From assembly GCF_006519705.1 (NCBI RefSeq), contig NZ_VFXM01000002.1:1-64000 (forward strand): a DNA stretch of 64,000 nt. The letters run 5' to 3'. Source of the stretch: Ornithinicoccus kibberensis. Lineage in GTDB: Bacteria > Actinomycetota > Actinomycetes > Actinomycetales > Dermatophilaceae. Position numbers and translations under genes: made by a program. Under the pieces are notes generated by a model. The model had not been told where the DNA came from and ran no database searches. It saw only the letters and a list, made by a program, of their open reading frames with translations. Shown here one piece after another: positions 60,004 to 64,000 of this stretch (position 1 is the stretch's first letter; each line of letters begins with the position of its first letter).

Positions 60004-60549
60004 TCAGGAGGTGCAGGAGCTGAGGAACTCCTCCTGCGCCGCGGCCGAGTCGGTGGTGTCGACCTCGGGGACGGTGATCTCCGCGTCGGAGACCGTCTGG
60101 TCCGGGTCGTCCAGGACGGCGTCGCGGACCTCCACGAACGGGGCGTTGATCCGCTCGAGCAGCTGGGCCTGGTCGGCGGAGGCGTCCTCGACCAGGTCCT
60201 CGATGCGCTGGCTGAGCAGGCTGATCTCGCCGTAGGAGGCGGGGTCGCCGACCTGCGCGTCGTCGAGCATCTGCCGGTCGGTCTCCGCACGGTCGGCCAG
60301 CTGGACCGCACCGCTCTGGAAGAAGTCGACGCAGACCTCGTCGTCCATCGGGGCGGCCGCCGCGTCCGCGGTGCCGCCGGTCGTGTCGGTCTCCTCGGCC
60401 CCGGCGTCGCCGGTCCCCTCGGTGCTCTCGGTGGTGCCCTCCTCGGTGGCGGCCGGGGTCACGGCCTCGTCCGCACCGTCGTCGGAGCAGCCCGCCAGCA
60501 CCAGGGACAGGCCCAGGGCGGCGGTCAGGGTGATGCCTCGCATCGTCAT
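60004..60549 (-). CDS. Putative lipoprotein, helical
   Basis: 181 residues. The ATG at 60549 follows a weak GGATGAG ribosome site; a second ATG is six bases further in. Signal peptide with lipobox LSLVLAGC, then a Thr/Glu/Ala/Gly-rich tether and a compact, mostly helical domain (CVDFFQSGAVQLADRAETDR onward) whose Cys residues (EVCVDF and the final SSCTS) may pair. No family is recognised; surface location is inferred from the lipobox. Confidence 0.65.
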   Translation of the reverse strand: MTMRGITLTAALGLSLVLAGCSDDGADEAVTPAATEEGTTESTEGTGDAGAEETDTTGGTADAAAAPMDDEVCVDFFQSGAVQLADRAETDRQMLDDAQVGDPASYGEISLLSQRIEDLVEDASADQAQLLERINAPFVEVRDAVLDDPDQTVSDAEITVPEVDTTDSAAAQEEFLSSCTS

Positions 60550-60722
60550 CTCATCCGTTCTTCTCGTCGGTTCCTCGTCGCAGCGGGGGGAGCCCACGGA
60601 GGGAAGGAGATACAGGGTGCCCACCGCGGACCGGCACCCTCGTCGTCTGCGACCTCCCATTATGACCGCTCGGTAGCCGGCCGCGAACCCGGGTCGTCAG
60701 GAGGCCGACCTAGCATGGGTCC

Positions 60723-62708
60723 ATGTCCCTCACCAGCGCCCCCGCGACCCGGTCGCCGCGGTGGGCCACCCCCGTCACCGTCCTGCTGGTCGCCCTGGTG
60801 ACGGCGGTCCCGGCGGCCGCGCTCTCCGGGGCCGCGGCCCCGCTGGTGCTGGGGGACGCGGGCCCGCTCGTGCGCTGGGGTATGCCGCTGCTCGGGGTCG
60901 TGCACGACCTCGCCGCCGCGCTCACGGTGGGGCTGCTCGTGGTCGCCGCCTTCCTCGTCCGGGAAGGACGGACCACCGACCGGCGCGGCACCGCCGCCCG
61001 GCTCGCGGTGCGCTCCACCGCGGTCTGGCTGGCCACGGCCGCGGTCGGGCTGGTGCTGACCTTCGCCGAGCTGGCCGGGATACCGGTGGGGACCCCCGGC
61101 TTCCTGACCGACCTGGTGGACAACGTCTGGCGCCTGGAGCTGACCCGGCTGCTCGTCACCGAGATCCTCCTCGTCACCCTGCTCCTGCTCCTCGTGTCCT
61201 GGGCACGCACCCGGGGTGCCCTGGCCTGGTCGGCGGCGCTGGCCCTGCTGGCCCTGACGCCGCTGGCCTTCACCGGGCACTCCGCCTCGGCCCTGGGGCA
61301 CGAGACGACGGTGACCGGCCTGGGCCTGCACCTGGTGGGCCTGTCCGTCTGGGTGGGCGGGCTGATGGCCATCGCCATGCTGCTGCCGGTGCTGGGCCGG
61401 GCGCTGCCGGACACGGTGCGCCGCTACTCGGTGCTGGCGCTGTGGAGCTACGTGGCCGTGGGCCTGTCGGGGGTCATCTTCGCCACCGTGACGCTGGGCG
61501 GGGTGGGCAACCTCGCCACGCCCTACGGCCTGGTCATCGTGGCCAAGGTCGTCCTGCTCGTGGTGCTCGGGGTGTTCGGGTGGCGGCAGCGGCGCACCGT
61601 CGTCGACCGGGGCGTGGACTCCCCGGGCCGGTTCGCCCGGCTGGCCTCCGTCGAGCTGGCCCTCATGGGAGCGGCCGTCGCCCTCGGCGTCGTGCTCTCC
61701 CGGACCGAGCCGGCGGTGCCGGAGCAGATCGACATCAACTCGGTCATCGACCTGACCGGCTACCCGATGCCCGAGCCGTGGGCGGCCGGACGGCTGCTGA
61801 CCACGTGGCGGGTGGACTGGCTCTTCCTCCTCATGGCCCTGACCGCCGTCGGTCTCTACGTGTGGGGGATGGTCCGGCTGCGGCGCCGGGGAGACGGGTG
61901 GCCGGCCTGGAAGCTGCTGCTGTGGGTGCTCGGCTGGGGCGTGTTCGTCTACGTCACCAACGGTGCCCCCGGGGTCTACGGACGGGTGATGTTCTCGGTC
62001 CACATGGTCGAGCACATGGCCCTGATGATGGCGGTGCCGATCCTGCTGGTCCCGGCCAACGCCGTCACCCTGGCCATGCGGGCCCTGCCGGCCCGCCGCG
62101 ACCGAACGCTGGGTCCACGGGAGGTGCTGCTGGCGGTCGTGCACTCCCGGTGGGCCGCGTTCGTCGTCAACCCGGCCGTCGCCGGCGCCCTGTTCTTCGG
62201 CAGCCTCGTCGTCTTCTACTGGAGCGGCATGCTGGAGTGGGCGCTGACCACCCACACCGGCCACCTGTTCATGGTCATCCACTTCACCCTGACCGGCTAC
62301 GCCTTCGTCTGGTCGCTCGCGGGCACCGACCCCGGGCCGCCCAAGTGGCCCGCGCCGTTCCGGATGATGGTGCTGCTGGCCACGCTCGCCGGCCACGCCT
62401 TCTTCGGGCTGGCCCTGATGCAGGGCGCCTGGCTGCTGGCCCCAGAGTTCTTCAAGGCCATCGAGGTGCCCTGGGTGCCCGACCTGCTCGCCGACCAGCA
62501 GCTCGGCGGCACCATCGCCTGGGGCATCGGCGAGCTGCCGACCGTCGTGCTCATGCTCATGGTCGGCCTCGACTGGCTGCGCCGGGACACCCGCGAGGCG
62601 GTCCGGTCCGACCGGCAGGCCGACCGGGACGACGACGCCGAGCTGCGCGCCTACAACGAACGCCTGGCGGCCATGTCCGCCCGCACCGACCGGAGGAGCA
62701 CACCATGA
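60723..62708 (+). CDS. CopD-CtaG fusion: copper import and cytochrome oxidase assembly membrane protein
   Basis: 661 residues with about fourteen spans. The first half (to about 330) is a CopD domain with His-bearing helices (FTGHSASALGHETTVTGLGL, LVGLSVWVGGLMAIAMLLPV). The second is a CtaG_caa3-type domain: VMFSVHMVEHMALMMAVPIL, MVIHFTLTGYAFVW and LATLAGHAFFGLALMQGAWL. The fusion is regular in actinobacteria. It would bring copper to cytochrome c oxidase or the periplasmic space. TAGCAT ends six bases before the ATG (leaderless). The stop overlaps the next start (ATGA). Confidence 0.88.
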   Translation: MSLTSAPATRSPRWATPVTVLLVALVTAVPAAALSGAAAPLVLGDAGPLVRWGMPLLGVVHDLAAALTVGLLVVAAFLVREGRTTDRRGTAARLAVRSTAVWLATAAVGLVLTFAELAGIPVGTPGFLTDLVDNVWRLELTRLLVTEILLVTLLLLLVSWARTRGALAWSAALALLALTPLAFTGHSASALGHETTVTGLGLHLVGLSVWVGGLMAIAMLLPVLGRALPDTVRRYSVLALWSYVAVGLSGVIFATVTLGGVGNLATPYGLVIVAKVVLLVVLGVFGWRQRRTVVDRGVDSPGRFARLASVELALMGAAVALGVVLSRTEPAVPEQIDINSVIDLTGYPMPEPWAAGRLLTTWRVDWLFLLMALTAVGLYVWGMVRLRRRGDGWPAWKLLLWVLGWGVFVYVTNGAPGVYGRVMFSVHMVEHMALMMAVPILLVPANAVTLAMRALPARRDRTLGPREVLLAVVHSRWAAFVVNPAVAGALFFGSLVVFYWSGMLEWALTTHTGHLFMVIHFTLTGYAFVWSLAGTDPGPPKWPAPFRMMVLLATLAGHAFFGLALMQGAWLLAPEFFKAIEVPWVPDLLADQQLGGTIAWGIGELPTVVLMLMVGLDWLRRDTREAVRSDRQADRDDDAELRAYNERLAAMSARTDRRSTP

Positions 62709-63526
62709 GGATCGCCGTCGTCCAGCTGTCCTACGGCGAGGGGGCCGACGAGAGCGTCGCCGAGCGGGCCGCCCGCGTCGCCGACCTGGTCCGCGAGCAC
62801 GCGCCGGGGCACGACCTCGTCGTCCTGCCGGAGCTGTGGAGCGCCGGCGGCTTCGCCGTGTCCGAGTGGGAGGAACGCTCCCAGTCGCTGGAGGGGCCAG
62901 ACCTGCCGGAGGCCCTCGCCCCGCTGCGGGAGGCGGTCCGCGGCACCGGCGCGGTACTGCATACCGGGTCGGTCGTGGAACGCACCGCCGCACCGGGCCC
63001 CGAGGGTCGCCACCTGCGGAACACCTCGGTGGTGCTCGACCCCGAGGGCGAGGTGGTGGCGACCTACCCGAAGATCCACCGGTTCGGCTTCGGCGGCGGG
63101 GAGCCTCGGCTCATGGAGGCCGGGGGCGACCTCGTCGTCACCGACCTGCCCGCACCGGCCGACGCGCTGACGGTGGGCCTGTCGACCTGCTACGACCTGC
63201 GCTTCCCCGAGCTCTACCGGGCGCAGGTGGACCTGGGCGCCCAGATGTTCGTCGTGCCGGCGGCCTGGCCGGCGCCCCGGGTGGAGGCCTGGCGTCTCCT
63301 GCTGCGCGCCCGGGCGATCGAGGACCAGTGCTTCGTGGTCGCCTGCAACACCGCGGGCGAGCACGCCGGGATCCGGATGGGCGGCTTCAGCGCCGTTATC
63401 GACCCGTGGGGCACGGTGCTGGCCGAGGCGGGCACCGGGCAGGAGGTCCTCTCGGTGGAGATCGACCCCGGCCAGGTGGACCGGGCGCGGACCGACTTCC
63501 CGGTGCTGGGGGACCGCCGGCTCTGA
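62705..63526 (+). CDS. Carbon-nitrogen hydrolase (nitrilase superfamily, omega-amidase-like)
   Basis: 273 residues with the complete Glu-Lys-Cys triad: E43 (LPELWSAGGF), K123 (YPKIHRFGFG) and C162 (LSTCYDLRFPELYR). The length and the PELYRAQ motif fit the Nit1/Nit2-type omega-amidases or deaminated glutathione amidases rather than plant nitrilases. It is coupled to the CopD-CtaG gene by an ATGA overlap. Substrate not predictable. Confidence 0.84.
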   Translation: MRIAVVQLSYGEGADESVAERAARVADLVREHAPGHDLVVLPELWSAGGFAVSEWEERSQSLEGPDLPEALAPLREAVRGTGAVLHTGSVVERTAAPGPEGRHLRNTSVVLDPEGEVVATYPKIHRFGFGGGEPRLMEAGGDLVVTDLPAPADALTVGLSTCYDLRFPELYRAQVDLGAQMFVVPAAWPAPRVEAWRLLLRARAIEDQCFVVACNTAGEHAGIRMGGFSAVIDPWGTVLAEAGTGQEVLSVEIDPGQVDRARTDFPVLGDRRL

Positions 63527-63679
63527 GGCCACCCCGCCGGCCGCCGCGCCCTGCCCCGACGGTCGCCGCCCCATGCCCGGGCGGCACCGGGCCTGGCCAG
63601 GGCCGCCGCAGCGCGTCGGCAGGCCGGTCGGCGTCGGACGGGCTACCGTGGTGGACGGTCTTCACGGAAAGGAACCACC

Positions 63680-63910
63680 ATGGGCCTCGGCCTCGGCATC
63701 TTCCTCCTCGCCGTCGGCGCGATCCTCGCGTTCGCGGTCAACTACGCGGTCTACGGCATCGAGCTGCAGACGGTCGGCTACATCCTCATGGCGGCGGGCG
63801 TCCTGGCCCTCCTCCTGGGCCTGGTGATGAACACCCAGCGCGCCAACACCACCCACCGTGAGGTCGTCGACCGGCGCGACGACACCGACGTCCGTCACCG
63901 CGACGTCTGA
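63680..63910 (+). CDS. DUF6458 family small membrane protein
   Basis: 76 residues: two membrane helices (GLGIFLLAVGAILAFAVNYA; TVGYILMAAGVLALLLGLVM) and a charged Arg/Asp-rich C-terminus (REVVDRRDDTDVRHRDV). This is the DUF6458 pattern of actinobacteria, function unknown. The ribosome site GAAAGGAA precedes the ATG. Confidence 0.82.
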   Translation: MGLGLGIFLLAVGAILAFAVNYAVYGIELQTVGYILMAAGVLALLLGLVMNTQRANTTHREVVDRRDDTDVRHRDV

Positions 63911-64000
63911 GCCGTCGGCCCCCGCGCCCGGCACCGCGGCGGACCGGTTCGCCGCCGCCCGGGACCGGGTGCACGCCTGGCTCCCACGCGGGCTGGCGCA
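63858..64000 (+). CDS. Possible start of a further gene (partial, uncertain)
   Basis: From a GTG at 63858, overlapping the DUF6458 end, an open frame runs to the window edge and includes AADRFAAARDRVHAWLPRGL. Third positions are G/C-rich as in real genes here, but 47 residues are too few to judge. No family is recognised. Confidence 0.25.
   Translation, partial: MRSSTGATTPTSVTATSEPSAPAPGTAADRFAAARDRVHAWLPRGLA

Noticed and set aside
60660..62993. 777-codon open frame opposite CopD-CtaG
   Set aside because: His/Arg/Gln-rich nonsense; the + strand is a clear polytopic membrane protein.

Overview
The window comes from a high-GC Gram-positive actinobacterium. The evidence is GC-saturated third codon positions, leaderless promoters of the TANNNT type, and families such as DUF4235, DUF6458, DUF2891 and AbiEi-DUF559 proteins. 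Gene content fits the order Micrococcales (Intrasporangiaceae or Ornithinimicrobiaceae-like), but no marker gene fixes the genus. I saw no rRNA, tRNA, CRISPR array or prophage.

Region 1 (1-16,423) is a surface-polysaccharide locus of clearly lower GC than the rest. On the + strand, the tail of a nucleotide-sugar dehydrogenase is followed by a GT4, a TupA-like ATP-grasp enzyme, a GT2, a Wzy-like polymerase and a Wzx-like flippase. Most of these genes overlap by 4 bases. On the - strand lies a capD/pglF-type dehydratase, a DegT aminotransferase, a PglA-like GT4, a small PglC-like phosphoglycosyl transferase and a sugar formyltransferase. Together they suggest a lipid-linked oligosaccharide begun by an N-formylated bacillosamine-type sugar. 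Between the two arms (6,277-10,167) is a graveyard of at least five decayed, nested insertion sequences (IS21, two IS3 types, IS110, IS1634-like, ISL3). One of its open frames is an IS3/IS110 chimera.

Region 2 (16,589-22,970) carries a thiamine ABC transporter split in two. thiB and thiPQ each have their own TPP riboswitch, with cysQ and a small gene on the opposite strand between them. Region 3 (23,105-33,427) holds secreted or surface proteins: a peptidoglycan amidase, two large S8 subtilases, an SGNH hydrolase, a lipoprotein and a DUF4230 protein.

Region 4 (33,628-39,554) has a thioesterase and a DUF2891 gene with overlapping divergent starts, a sensor kinase, a small AbiEi/DUF559 islet flanked by repeats, and an OmpR-type regulator. 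Region 5 (39,656-49,141) is a tightly coupled operon of three glycosyltransferases, a type I ABC exporter and a protein with two fused phosphotransferase domains. It is followed by a membrane-anchored protein with an extremely acidic tail and a CPBP protease. A palindrome plus 11-bp-spaced TCTCA repeats stands before the first gene of this operon and before the acidic-tail gene. It is a candidate binding site for the neighbouring regulator.

Region 6 (49,168-63,910) is ordinary housekeeping: GNAT, S4 protein, pyridoxal kinase-like protein, aromatic/histidinol-phosphate aminotransferase, small membrane proteins, dienelactone hydrolase, a branched-chain-type 2-oxoacid dehydrogenase operon (E1 alpha, E1 beta, E2), patatin, a DinB/MDMPI-type protein, a lipoprotein, a CopD-CtaG fusion, a nitrilase-family enzyme and DUF6458. 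From about 16.5 kb on, rare A/T-ending codons are concentrated in the pentamer CATAC/GTATG, an unexplained synonymous-site signal.
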